DNA of 64,000 nucleotides from an uncultured Paracoccaceae bacterium (GTDB lineage: Bacteria > Pseudomonadota > Alphaproteobacteria > Rhodobacterales > Rhodobacteraceae): contig CANLEQ010000009.1 of NCBI GenBank assembly GCA_947489705.1, positions 1 through 64,000 on the forward strand, written 5' to 3'. Under the pieces are notes generated by a model. It saw only the letters and a program-made list of their open reading frames with translations, was not told the DNA's origin and did not search any database. Each line of letters opens with the position of its first letter. Position 1 is the stretch's first letter. Made by a program: the position numbers and the translations under genes. Below, in pieces: positions 1 through 8,418 of this stretch.

Positions 1-243
1 CCGAGATCGTCCGCATCGCATAACATCAGCGGGGTAAGGGGCAGTCACCCCTCAAGCGCGAATTGCGCAACAACGCCGATCTCCGGTCCCGCCGCGCTCC
101 CGCTCACCCTCGACCGTCCGCACGGAAAGGGAAATCAGCATCGTCAATCCATCGGACTTGCCCGAAGCGTTCGAGCCCGTATATTTCCCGTATTTGCAAC
201 TTTTCGTGATTGTCAGCGAACCGGCAGGTCAGGGGGCGATGGC

Positions 244-754
244 GTGTTCGACAACAGGTCTTTTTTCCGCCGGCCGAAAGATTCGCGCTTCCAACGGCAT
301 CTCTTGATCGAGGTCGAGGGAAGACGCATTCTTTATTGCTACATCCGGAAAAACGCCTGTTCGGCCTTCAAGCGTCTGGCGATCAGGAACGATCCCCGGC
401 TGGCCGGTCTGAGCGAGCATTCCGACATCCGCGACTTCGTCCGGCATATCCGGGCGAGACCCGGTCTGGACTGGGACGTCGCGCTCTTCGTCTACCGCGA
501 TCCGGTACGACGCCGCGATCCCGATGCACCGGTTGCGCGAAAGAATGGAGACGATCATCGGCCCTGCCGCGACCGCGTTCTCGCGCCCGGTGAACGCGAC
601 CTGCGGACGCGCGGTGCCGGGCGCCCATGTGCGACCCGCCCGCGAATTGCGCGCGCATCCCCCCGACAAAGCAAGCCTCCTGATACCCGAGCAGAGAAAG
701 AGGCTGGAACGCATCTATCGCAAGGATATCAGTCGGCTGCCCATAGCGAGGTGA
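244..754 (+). pseudogene. Decayed sulfotransferase-family gene
   Basis: The first reading frame, from a GTG at 244, encodes a recognisable N-terminus of a sulfotransferase-family protein. It has a Y-I-R-K-N-A-C-S-A-F stretch, which resembles the 5'-phosphosulfate-binding loop, and later F-V-Y-R-D-P-V-R-R, which resembles the RDPxxR 3'-phosphate-binding motif of PAPS-dependent enzymes. Shortly after the RDP motif, near 510, homology leaves this frame. A sulfotransferase-like tail (I-P-E-Q-R-K-R-L-E-R-I-Y-R-K-D-I) continues in another frame to the TGA at 752-754. The central part of a normal enzyme of 200 or more residues is missing, so the copy has both a deletion and a frameshift. A sequencing error alone would not explain the short length. 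Family assignment rests on motifs only. Confidence 0.55.
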
Positions 755-805
755 TCGCGACAGGGCCATGCCGTTCGCCAGAAGGATTGCGAGGCCCCGG
801 GCCGG

Positions 806-829
806 AAATGTTTCGCGCGCGAAACATTT
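806..829. promoter_or_regulatory. 24-bp perfect palindrome upstream of the BCCT gene
   Basis: The left half AAATGTTTCGCG (806-817) is exactly repeated as its reverse complement in 818-829. It lies about 180 bp before the BCCT transporter start, in a 252-bp stretch (755-1006) with no other recognisable feature. It could be an operator for a dimeric repressor or a cruciform-forming element. There is no T-run, so it does not look like a terminator. Confidence 0.4.
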
Positions 830-1006
830 GCTCCGGCGGGTCGAGGGCCCAAGGATTGCGCAAGTCGGGCAAAACCGGGGCATCGACGTCACAACGCCCG
901 CGTACCGGGTCCGGGAAGGCGGCCCGAGTTGACAGGATTGGATTATGCGGAAACGCTGACCGGTGACGCAGAGGAAAGCGCCTGAAATGCAAGGATGACC
1001 TGAGCG

Positions 1007-2620
1007 ATGGACGAGCTGGCCAAGAAGCTGGTACTGAAAACCGACCCGACGATCTTCTTCGTTTCCGCCGGCTTCATGGTCGTCTTCGTGCTGGCGCTCG
1101 TCATCGCACCGGGACCGATCGAGACGGCCTTCGCCGCGGGCCGGAGCTGGATCGTGACCAATCTGGGATGGTTCTTCATCGTGGGCGTGAACGTCTGGCT
1201 GGCCTTCCTGCTCTGGGTGGCGTTCAGCCGGTTCGGCCGCATCCGCCTCGGCGGGCAGGACGCGAAGCCCGCCTACCGCAACCTGTCTTGGTTCACGATG
1301 CTCTTCGCCGGCGGCATCGGTACGGTCCTCATGTTCTGGGGCGTGGCCGAGCCGATCTTCCACTTCACGACGCCACCGCGCGCCGGTGTCGAACCCTTCA
1401 GCCCCGAAGCCGCCCAGGATGCGATGACCTTCTCGCTCTACCATCTGGGGCTGCATACCTGGACCATCTTCGCGCTGCCCGGCCTTGCCTTTGCCTATTT
1501 CATCTATCGCTACGACCTGCCCATCCGCGTCAGTTCGGTCTTCTACCCGCTGATCGGCGAACGCATCCATACCGGGCTCGGCAAGACGATCGACATCGTG
1601 GCGATCCTCGGCACGCTCTTCGGCGTCGCGGTTTCGGTCGGTCTGGGGACGCAGCAGATCAATGCAGGGCTGAGCGAGCTTTTGGGGATCCCCGACAGCG
1701 TTCTCGTCAAGGTCGTCATCATCGCGGTGCTGACCTCGGTCGCCGTAGGCTCCATCGTCGCGGGGCTCGACAGCGGGGTGAAGCTTCTGTCGAACATTAA
1801 TATCGGCATGGCGACGGCGCTGATGATCTTCGTGCTGGTCACCGGATCGACGGTGTTCCTGCTGCGCGCCATCATCGAGACCGTCGGCCTCTATGTCTCG
1901 AACATCGTCCCGCTGGCCTTCTGGAACGACACGCTCGCCGAATATACCAGCGAAGAGGGCAATTGGGGATGGCAGGGCAGCTGGACGATCTTCTACTGGG
2001 CCTGGACCGTCACCTGGTCACCGTTCATCGGCATCTTCGTCGCGCGCATCTCCAGGGGGCGCACGATCCGGGAATTCGTCCTCGGCGTCCTCTTCGCGCC
2101 GTCGGCCTTCACGCTGGTCTGGTTCGCGATCTTCGGTTGGTCCGCGATGCAGATCGACGGGATCGGCCCCGAGGCACGCGCGGCCCTCGGGGATCAGGCG
2201 GGAAGCCTGTCGCAGGCCGTCTCCGACAGCGTGCCACTGGCGATGTTCGCGTTCTTCGAGAATTTTCCGGGCACCCACCTCATCCAGGGCCTTGCGGTCG
2301 TGATCGTCGCGATCTTCTTCGCCACGTCGTCGGATTCGGCCTCTCTGGTGGTCGACATGCTCTGCAGCGGCGAAGCCGATCCCGGCCCGGTCAGGCAGCG
2401 CGTGTTCTGGGGCGTGTCCGAGGGTCTCGTCGCGGCGATGCTGATCGTGCTTGCCGGCGAGGCGGGACTGACGGCACTCCAGCAGGTCATCACGGTCGTT
2501 GGATTGCCGATCTTCATCATGGTGTCGCTGATGGTCGTGTCGCTGATCAAGGGCCTGCAAACGGAAACGGTGCATCTTCGGTCGATCGATCCGCCGCCCG
2601 ATACCGCGGAACTGAAGTGA
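1007..2620 (+). CDS. BCCT-family betaine/carnitine/choline transporter
   Basis: This is a 537-residue integral membrane secondary carrier of the betaine-choline-carnitine family. Such carriers import quaternary ammonium osmolytes or carbon sources across the cytoplasmic membrane, usually with Na+ or H+. The sequence has the expected run of about 12 hydrophobic segments and the family signature around residues 325-355, where W-T-I-F-Y-W-A-W is followed by T-W-S-P-F-I-G and then A-R-I-S-R-G-R-T-I-R-E-F. Those aromatic residues line the substrate site in BetP. N- and C-terminal tails are short, unlike the long regulatory tail of osmosensing BetP, so a nutrient-uptake role is as likely as osmoprotection. 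No betaine- or choline-catabolic gene is adjacent. The neighbour downstream is convergent, only 34 bp away. Confidence 0.93.
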   Translation: MDELAKKLVLKTDPTIFFVSAGFMVVFVLALVIAPGPIETAFAAGRSWIVTNLGWFFIVGVNVWLAFLLWVAFSRFGRIRLGGQDAKPAYRNLSWFTMLFAGGIGTVLMFWGVAEPIFHFTTPPRAGVEPFSPEAAQDAMTFSLYHLGLHTWTIFALPGLAFAYFIYRYDLPIRVSSVFYPLIGERIHTGLGKTIDIVAILGTLFGVAVSVGLGTQQINAGLSELLGIPDSVLVKVVIIAVLTSVAVGSIVAGLDSGVKLLSNINIGMATALMIFVLVTGSTVFLLRAIIETVGLYVSNIVPLAFWNDTLAEYTSEEGNWGWQGSWTIFYWAWTVTWSPFIGIFVARISRGRTIREFVLGVLFAPSAFTLVWFAIFGWSAMQIDGIGPEARAALGDQAGSLSQAVSDSVPLAMFAFFENFPGTHLIQGLAVVIVAIFFATSSDSASLVVDMLCSGEADPGPVRQRVFWGVSEGLVAAMLIVLAGEAGLTALQQVITVVGLPIFIMVSLMVVSLIKGLQTETVHLRSIDPPPDTAELK

Positions 2621-2654
2621 CCCCGTCGCCGGTATCGATCGACCGCCGCCACGA

Positions 2655-3992
2655 TCAAGCGCCACGATCCGCGGATCGGGCGCACCGGACCGCCACGATG
2701 GCAAGCATCGCCGAAGCGCATGCGAGGCCCGCGCAGAACCCGATCCAGATGCCCTGCGCGTCGAGCCCGACCGGACCGGCCAGCGCGACACCGCTGCCGA
2801 GCCCCACGATCCAGTAGCATCCCGTGCTTAAGACCATCGGCAGCCTTGTCCGCCTGAGGCCGCGCAGGGCGTGGACGAGGACGACCTGCCAGGCATCGAA
2901 GAGGAAGACCGGCGCGGTCCAGCGGAGCAGATCCACCGTCAGGTGTCGCGCCGCGGGGGACGCTTGTGAGCCCGAGAAGATGCCCGCGACCGGTTCGGTG
3001 AACAATGCCAGCATCATCGCGAGGATCGCGGCCGTCCCGCCGGAGATGCCGACGCCCAGCCGCAGCAGGCGAAAGGCCTCTCCGGTTCGGCCCGCACGGG
3101 CGGAGGCAATGCGTGCGGCCAGCACCTCGCCGAGCGCGACGCTCGCCACGTAGTTCAGCTCCATCACCGCGAAGACGAGTGTGCCGGCGGCAAGCCAGAG
3201 CGGCGAATGGGCCCCGAGCAAGGCGAGAACGACGATGAAGAGCACGCTCTCGAGCGCCTGCTGCGCGCCCGCGGCCCAGCCGAGGCGGACGATCCCGACC
3301 GCCCCTCCGAACACTCGGGAGAGCTGCAGGCCATCGATCCGTACGAACCGCCGTACGTGGACGAGCAGTGCCACCGCGGCGGCGGCATTCGCGAGGATCG
3401 TGGCCCAGCCGGCTCCGGCGACGCCCAGACCGTTCCACGCCACGATCCCGTGGACGAGAAGGATCCCGCCCGCGAGGTTCAGAGCGACGATCCCGACAGA
3501 CAGCCACGCGATCGCCCCGGTCCGTCCGACGGCGACGAGGACGTTCTTCAACGCGGCAAGGAGCATTGCGGGAACGATCGCCCATGCCAGGACACGGGCA
3601 TACTCGGCGAAGGCCCGCACGACGTCGGGCGCGTATCCCGCCGCGTCGAGAAGATCCTCCGCGCGATACCCGATCGCGACCGCGACGACACCGAAGGGCA
3701 GGGCGGTGACCAGCGATGCCGCGACGATGGCCCCGCGGCATCGTGGCGTCGGCCGTTCGGCCATGAACACCGTCCCGACCGACAGGACCGCAAACCCGAC
3801 CACCATGATCGACAGAAGGATCATCTTTCCCAGTCCCACGCCCGCGAGCTCGGCCGTGCCGAGGGATCCGACCACGGCAAGATCGGTGAGGCCGACGAGG
3901 ACCTCGGTGAGATAGAACGCGCCCAGGGGCAGCGCCGCCCGGACAAGGGACCGGGCAGTGACCGGGGCGGGCAGGGGATCGGGGTGGGACAT
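2655..3992 (-). CDS. MATE-family efflux transporter
   Basis: This is a multidrug and toxic compound extrusion family protein of about 445 residues with roughly 12 hydrophobic segments in two related halves. The N-terminal half shows the MATE pattern P-L-x-A-F-Y-L-T-E and V-G-L-T-D-L-A-V-V-G-S-L-G-T, followed by a second P-x-x-x-L-A-A-L-K-N region. MATE proteins are Na+- or H+-driven antiporters that export cationic drugs or metabolites. I prefer the ATG at 3992. A GTG at 4019 would add nine residues, and neither has a convincing ribosome binding site. The gene is monocistronic and convergent with the BCCT gene. Substrate is unknown. Confidence 0.88.
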   Translation of the reverse strand: MSHPDPLPAPVTARSLVRAALPLGAFYLTEVLVGLTDLAVVGSLGTAELAGVGLGKMILLSIMVVGFAVLSVGTVFMAERPTPRCRGAIVAASLVTALPFGVVAVAIGYRAEDLLDAAGYAPDVVRAFAEYARVLAWAIVPAMLLAALKNVLVAVGRTGAIAWLSVGIVALNLAGGILLVHGIVAWNGLGVAGAGWATILANAAAAVALLVHVRRFVRIDGLQLSRVFGGAVGIVRLGWAAGAQQALESVLFIVVLALLGAHSPLWLAAGTLVFAVMELNYVASVALGEVLAARIASARAGRTGEAFRLLRLGVGISGGTAAILAMMLALFTEPVAGIFSGSQASPAARHLTVDLLRWTAPVFLFDAWQVVLVHALRGLRRTRLPMVLSTGCYWIVGLGSGVALAGPVGLDAQGIWIGFCAGLACASAMLAIVAVRCARSADRGA

Positions 3993-4194
3993 GGGCGCAC
4001 CGTGCGTTTGCACGGTCACCCGGGGAGCTGATGACCAGGGGCCGCCGAGAAGGATCGACGGAGCAGCTTACCGCCTCTGACATTACAGCGCGGCTTCGGT
4101 CTTCTCAAGCTGCCGGGCGTTTTGCGGGAAACGCGGGCTCCACCCCCGCGGATCGCGACACCCCCCCTTTCTCCGGCCGCGGAATGTTGTATGC

Positions 4195-4208
4195 AGAATG
4201 TACATTCT
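4195..4208. promoter_or_regulatory. 14-bp palindromic operator candidate before the hydantoinase gene
   Basis: AGAATGTACATTCT is a perfect palindrome ending four bases before the AGGAGGT ribosome binding site. It is preceded by TTGTATGC, which resembles half of a GTATAC-type GntR site. Its position over the translation-initiation region suggests a repressor operator, possibly for the GntR regulator encoded at the end of the same operon. Confidence 0.4.
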
Positions 4209-4223
4209 TGCAGGAGGTAGCGC

Positions 4224-5621
4224 GTGGGCTACGACACGATCATCAGGGGCGGCACGGTCGTCACCGCATCCGACACCTTTGCCGCCGCCCTGGGGATCAA
4301 GGACGGACGCATCGCCGCCATCGCCGACACGCTGGACGATCCGGACGCCGAGATCATCGACGCGACCGGCCGCCTGATCCTGCCGGGCGGGATCGACAGC
4401 CATGTCCACATCTCGCAGCCTTCGGGCGACGGCATCGTGATGGCCGACGATTTCGAGAGCGGCACCCGCTCGGCGCTGTTCGGCGGCAATACCACGATCA
4501 TGCCCTTCTGCCTGCAGGAGCGCGACGGCGAGATGCGCGCCGCCCTGACGGCGTATCACGCGCTGGCCGAGGGGGCGTGCTATACCGATACGGCGTTCCA
4601 CCTGATCGTCGCCAATCCCGACCAGCAGACGCTGGGCCAGGACCTGCCGGCCCTGATCGCCGACGGCTATACATCGGTCAAGGTCTTCATGACCTACGAC
4701 AACCTGCGTCTCAACGATGCGGAGCTTCTGTCGACCTTCGACGTCGCCCGCCGCCACGGCGCGACGATGATGATCCATTGCGAGAACGAGGACGCGATCC
4801 GCTATCTCGCCGACCGGGCCGAGGCCGACGGCAATCTGCGCCCCCGCGCCCATGCGACGACCCGGCCCGTCGCGGTCGAGCGCGAGGCGACCCACCGCGC
4901 CATTTCGCTTGCCGAGGTCGTGGATCTGCCCATCGTCATCGTTCATGTCTCGAACGGCGCGGCGGCCGACGAGATCCGGCGCGCCCGGAGCCGCGGCCTC
5001 AGGATCACGGCCGAGACCTGCCCGCAATACTTGATGCTGACCGCCGACGATCTCGAGGGGATGGACTGGGAGGGCGCGAAATTCGTCTGCTCGCCCCCGC
5101 CCCGCGACGCGGAGGAGCAGCGCGCCTGCTGGGCCGGGCTGACCGACGGCACGTTCGACCTCTTCTCGTCGGATCATTGTCCGTTCCGCTACGAGGGCAC
5201 GGACGGCAAGATGAACCCGAAGGGCGCGAAGGATTTCCGCCATGTTCCGAACGGCATTCCGGGCGTCGAGACCCGCATGCCGATCCTGTTCTCCGAAGGC
5301 GTCGGCAAGGGCCGGATCGACCTGAACCGGTTCGTGGCGCTCACATCGACCAACCACGCCAAGCAATACGGCCTCTATCCGCGCAAGGGCACCATCGCGA
5401 TCGGATCGGATGCCGACCTCGCGATCTGGGACCCCGAGGTCAGGCGCACGATCCGGCATGCCGACCTGCACGATGGCGCCGATTACTCGCCCTACGAGGG
5501 GATCGAGGTGACGGGCTGGCCGCAGACGGTGCTGTTGCGCGGAAAGGTGATGATCCGCGACGGTGCCCTCGAAGGGGCCCTCGGCGACGGGCGATATCTC
5601 GACCGCGACGCGCGGGACTGA
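4224..5621 (+). CDS. hydA: Dihydropyrimidinase / D-hydantoinase family amidohydrolase
   Basis: This 465-residue amidohydrolase-superfamily enzyme hydrolyses the cyclic diamide ring of dihydropyrimidines or 5-substituted hydantoins to N-carbamoyl amino acids in the cytoplasm. The binuclear metal site is complete: H-V-H at residues 60-62, the lysine to be carboxylated (S-V-K-V-F) at 153, His185 in M-I-H-C-E, His241 in V-H-V-S-N, and Asp317 in S-S-D-H-C-P. Length matches the family (about 460-490). The GTG start is fixed by AGGAGGT seven bases upstream. It forms an operon with the GntR gene six bases downstream. No beta-ureidopropionase is adjacent. A second hydantoin system lies at 37.9-46.7 kb. 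Whether pyrimidine or hydantoin is preferred cannot be told. Confidence 0.9.
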   Translation: MGYDTIIRGGTVVTASDTFAAALGIKDGRIAAIADTLDDPDAEIIDATGRLILPGGIDSHVHISQPSGDGIVMADDFESGTRSALFGGNTTIMPFCLQERDGEMRAALTAYHALAEGACYTDTAFHLIVANPDQQTLGQDLPALIADGYTSVKVFMTYDNLRLNDAELLSTFDVARRHGATMMIHCENEDAIRYLADRAEADGNLRPRAHATTRPVAVEREATHRAISLAEVVDLPIVIVHVSNGAAADEIRRARSRGLRITAETCPQYLMLTADDLEGMDWEGAKFVCSPPPRDAEEQRACWAGLTDGTFDLFSSDHCPFRYEGTDGKMNPKGAKDFRHVPNGIPGVETRMPILFSEGVGKGRIDLNRFVALTSTNHAKQYGLYPRKGTIAIGSDADLAIWDPEVRRTIRHADLHDGADYSPYEGIEVTGWPQTVLLRGKVMIRDGALEGALGDGRYLDRDARD

Positions 5622-5627
5622 GGCGCG

Positions 5628-6296
5628 ATGGCACGGCAGACCGACCCCTCGACGGGCGAGAGGGAGGGGGGCGCGCTGTCGGACAGGGTCCGGCGGCAGC
5701 TGACCGAACTGATCCGGAGCCGCGCGCTGCCCGGCGGCCAGGTCATCATCGAGCTGCGGCTGGCCGAACGGCTGGGCGTGTCGCGCACGCCGCTGCGCGA
5801 GGCGCTGCAGCGTCTCGAGGGCGAAGGCATGATCGAGAAGAATTCGGGGCGGTCCTACATGGTGCGCCGCGTCGATCTTCGCGAATACATGCAAAGTCTG
5901 AAGATGCGCCTCATCCTCGAGCCCGAGGCGGCGGCCGCGGCGGCCGCGCCCGGCGCCATTCCCGCAGAGGATCTCGCCCGGATCCGGGACGAGGTCATAG
6001 CGCTGAACACGAAGGACCGCCGCCAGACGCAGGCCCATTGGGATGCGGATGACAGGCTTCACCGGCTGTTCGGATCGGCCTGCGGCAATCAGGTGATGTT
6101 CGACACGATCGAACGGCTGCGGGTGACGACGCGGCTTTTCGAGGTGACGGAGCACAGCCAGCGCATTGCCGACGACCATGTCGAGCACATGGCGATCCTC
6201 GACGCGTTGGAGGATCACGATCCCGACGCGGCGCGGCTGGCGGTGGCGACGCATCTTCGCAGCCTGATCGCCTATTCGCTGGAAAAGATAAGCTAG
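5628..6296 (+). CDS. GntR-family regulator (FCD domain)
   Basis: This 222-residue transcription factor has an N-terminal winged helix-turn-helix (about residues 18-82, including L-A-E-R-L-G-V-S-R-T-P-L-R-E-A-L) and an all-helical C-terminal FCD ligand domain with the usual Asp/His metal-ligand positions (D-A-D-D-R-L-H and later E-H). FCD proteins usually repress catabolic genes and release DNA on binding an acid or amino-acid-like effector. It lies six bases after the hydantoinase gene and probably controls that promoter, where a perfect palindrome lies at 4195-4208. Its stop codon shares the CTAG tetranucleotide with the stop of the convergent DapA-family gene. Confidence 0.9.
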   Translation: MARQTDPSTGEREGGALSDRVRRQLTELIRSRALPGGQVIIELRLAERLGVSRTPLREALQRLEGEGMIEKNSGRSYMVRRVDLREYMQSLKMRLILEPEAAAAAAAPGAIPAEDLARIRDEVIALNTKDRRQTQAHWDADDRLHRLFGSACGNQVMFDTIERLRVTTRLFEVTEHSQRIADDHVEHMAILDALEDHDPDAARLAVATHLRSLIAYSLEKIS

Positions 6297-7285
6297 CCTG
6301 CGGCCGGTGCCGGATCGCCCGCCCCGGGTGCCGCGACCACGGCGGCCAGTCGCGCGCCTTCTTCGTCGCTGAGCTGCCGCATCGGCGGGCGCATCCGGGC
6401 CGAGCCGATACGCCCGAGCGCGTGCAACCCCGACTTCAGCCGCGCATTCGCCAGATAGGGCGGCTCGCGCCGGTAGATCTCGCGCGCCAGGGGATAGAGG
6501 CGGTCATGCGCGCGGCGCGCCTGGCTCCAATCGCCGCGCCGCGCCGCGTCGTAGAGCCCGGTCACGAGCTCGGGAAACAGCGCCGCGAGCGACACCTGGC
6601 TGCCATCGGTGCCGATCTGGTAGCAGGCGAGAAGATGTTCGTCGCCCGAGGCCATCACCGACACGCCCGGACGCTCCGACCGGACCCGGCGCAGAAGCTC
6701 CTCGTAGGCCGAGACCTCCCAGGCGCCTTCCTTGATCCCGGCCACCTCGTCGATGGTGCAGAGCCGCGCGATGAGGTCGGGGGAATAGGACAGCCGCCCC
6801 CAGGCCAGGGGCGCCTTGTAGAGGATGAGGGGCAACGCGGCCGCCGTCGCCACCGCGCGATGGTGGCAAAGGGCGATTTCGGCATCGACCCCCATCGCCC
6901 AGTGGGTCGGCGGAAACAGCAGGATGGCATCCGCACCGTCCTCGGCCGCCGCCTCCGCCTCGCGGATCGCGGCTTGCGTGCTTTCGGCGGTGATGCCGGC
7001 GGTCAGGTGGCACGTCTCGGGCACCTCCGAGCGCGCGATCCGCAACACCCGGCGCCGCTCGTCGAGATCCATCATCGCCCCCTCGCCGGCATGGCCGTTG
7101 ATCAGCAATCCGGCGATCCCGTCGGCCCGCGCGACCGATCCGACATGGCGGGCAAGGCCGGGCTCGTCGATCTCGCCCGTCTCGGTGAGCGGGCAGATCG
7201 TCGCGGCATGCACGCCGGTCAGCCTGTCGTTGTCGAGCGCCACGGGCGTGCCGGTCGCCGCGACGATGCGTCGGTCAGTCATCAT
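6293..7285 (-). CDS. DapA/NAL-family lyase (Module A)
   Basis: This 330-residue TIM-barrel enzyme belongs to the dihydrodipicolinate synthase / N-acetylneuraminate lyase family, which forms a Schiff base between a lysine and a 2-oxo acid. The catalytic lysine is K185 in V-A-G-I-K-E-G and the helper tyrosine is Y156 in L-Y-K-A-P. The usual G-x-T-G-E loop is replaced by G-H-A-G-E-G, so the substrate carboxylate pocket differs from true DapA. It is the last gene of a four-gene operon with an HcnABC-type dehydrogenase, and its ATGATG start overlaps the stop of the upstream gene. In hydroxyproline catabolism a member of this family deaminates a pyrroline product of a related dehydrogenase, so a similar role here is plausible but unproven. 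Confidence 0.85.
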   Translation of the reverse strand: MMTDRRIVAATGTPVALDNDRLTGVHAATICPLTETGEIDEPGLARHVGSVARADGIAGLLINGHAGEGAMMDLDERRRVLRIARSEVPETCHLTAGITAESTQAAIREAEAAAEDGADAILLFPPTHWAMGVDAEIALCHHRAVATAAALPLILYKAPLAWGRLSYSPDLIARLCTIDEVAGIKEGAWEVSAYEELLRRVRSERPGVSVMASGDEHLLACYQIGTDGSQVSLAALFPELVTGLYDAARRGDWSQARRAHDRLYPLAREIYRREPPYLANARLKSGLHALGRIGSARMRPPMRQLSDEEGARLAAVVAAPGAGDPAPAAG

Positions 7286-8418
7286 GGGAGAGGTCCATTC
7301 CGGGGGTCAGGGGCATCGGGCAGCAGGCGGTCGATCGGAAAGAGCGGCATCTCGGGCTCGGCGCCGAGGATTGCCTGGGCGAGGCATCTCCCGATATAGG
7401 GGGCGGAGGTATAGCCCGAATGGACCGATCCGCTGACCCATGCGCCGGGATGGCCGGGCACCGGCCCGACCGCCGGGAGCGCGTCGGCGGTCTCGGCCTC
7501 GAAGCCGGTCCAGCTCCGCACGATCCGGCCGTTCGCGAGCGCGGGGAGCGCATGCACGGCGAGGCGCGCATTGCCGACCGTGCTGTCGTGGGTGGTGACG
7601 TGGCGCCCGGTCTCCCGCGTTCCCTCGCCCTGCCAGCCGCCGCCGATCACGACGGTGCCGTGCGGGAACTGCTTGAGCGACAGCAGGCCGCTGGCGATCC
7701 CCAGCACGGTGCGCATGACGGGCGCCATGCGTTCGGTCACCGAAAGCTGGTTGACGAGCGTCCTGATCGGCAGGTGCACGCCCAGCCAGGCCAGCATCGG
7801 TTCGATCCAGACACCGCCGGTGAAGACGACCTGCGCCGCATGGATCGTCTCGGACGCCGTGTTGATCTCGAAGCCGCCGGCCGCGTCGCGCACGCCCGTG
7901 ACGGGGGTGTATTCGCGGATCCGCACGCCCGCCTCCCGCAGGGCACGGCGATAGGCGAGACCCGTGAGATAGGCGTTGGCGTAGCCGTCGATCGGGCAAT
8001 GGCTCGCCATGCGGACGCCCGGGCCGATCCCGGGCTCGATCCCGCGCGCCTCGTCCGGCGTGACGAGACGTATGGGCGCCCCCGCCGCGCTGCGCGCCTC
8101 GGCGCGTTCGGTCAGAAGGCGCTCCTCCGCCTCGGTGAAGGCGAGGGACAGGCCGTCGCAGGCGACCACGCCGACATCGTGTCCGAGCCAGTCCGGCGCC
8201 TTTACCCACATCTCGTGCGCCTTCAGCGCATAGGGGATCAGGGCCGCGCGCGTCATCTGCATCGTGAGGGTGCCGGCATTCGATCCCGACGCCTCGCGCG
8301 CCAGCGCGCCGCGTTCGAGAAGGATCACGTCCATCCCGCCCCGCGCCGCGAAGAGCGCGACGCTGCCGCCGTGGATGCCGCCGCCGATCACCGCGAGATC
8401 GTAGTGCCGGCCCTTCAC
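7282..8418 (-). CDS. FAD-dependent oxidoreductase, HcnC/DadA-type subunit (Module A)
   Basis: This 378-residue flavoprotein of the D-amino-acid-oxidase (DAO) superfamily would be the catalytic amine-oxidising subunit of a three-component dehydrogenase. The Rossmann FAD motif V-I-G-G-G-I-H-G-G-S lies at the N-terminus, followed by A-S-G-S-N-A-G-T and the C-terminal flavin-binding G-S-V-H-S-G-Y-T-S-A-P segment. The GTG start at 8418 overlaps the upstream TGA as GTGA. The open frame continues upstream but only as a shadow of the next gene. Related trimers oxidise glycine, D-hydroxyproline or opines at a C-N bond and pass electrons to the membrane chain. The substrate is not deducible. Confidence 0.87.
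   Translation of the reverse strand: MKGRHYDLAVIGGGIHGGSVALFAARGGMDVILLERGALAREASGSNAGTLTMQMTRAALIPYALKAHEMWVKAPDWLGHDVGVVACDGLSLAFTEAEERLLTERAEARSAAGAPIRLVTPDEARGIEPGIGPGVRMASHCPIDGYANAYLTGLAYRRALREAGVRIREYTPVTGVRDAAGGFEINTASETIHAAQVVFTGGVWIEPMLAWLGVHLPIRTLVNQLSVTERMAPVMRTVLGIASGLLSLKQFPHGTVVIGGGWQGEGTRETGRHVTTHDSTVGNARLAVHALPALANGRIVRSWTGFEAETADALPAVGPVPGHPGAWVSGSVHSGYTSAPYIGRCLAQAILGAEPEMPLFPIDRLLPDAPDPRNGPLP

Noticed and set aside
1-23. Possible C-terminal tail of an upstream plus-strand gene (codons from position 3 ending in TAA at 21-23).
   Set aside because: Only six codons are available; too short to support a gene call.
383-1570. 395-residue open frame on the minus strand opposite the sulfotransferase remnant and BCCT gene.
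   Set aside because: Arg/Asp/Gly-rich composition without domain similarity; typical antisense frame in high-GC DNA.
2194-4083. 629-residue minus-strand frame across the MATE gene and part of the BCCT gene.
   Set aside because: Shadow of the MATE gene in another frame; sequence is low-complexity Arg/Gly.
4083-6254. 723-residue minus-strand frame opposite the hydantoinase and GntR genes.
   Set aside because: The plus-strand genes have complete active-site and HTH motifs; the antisense frame has none.
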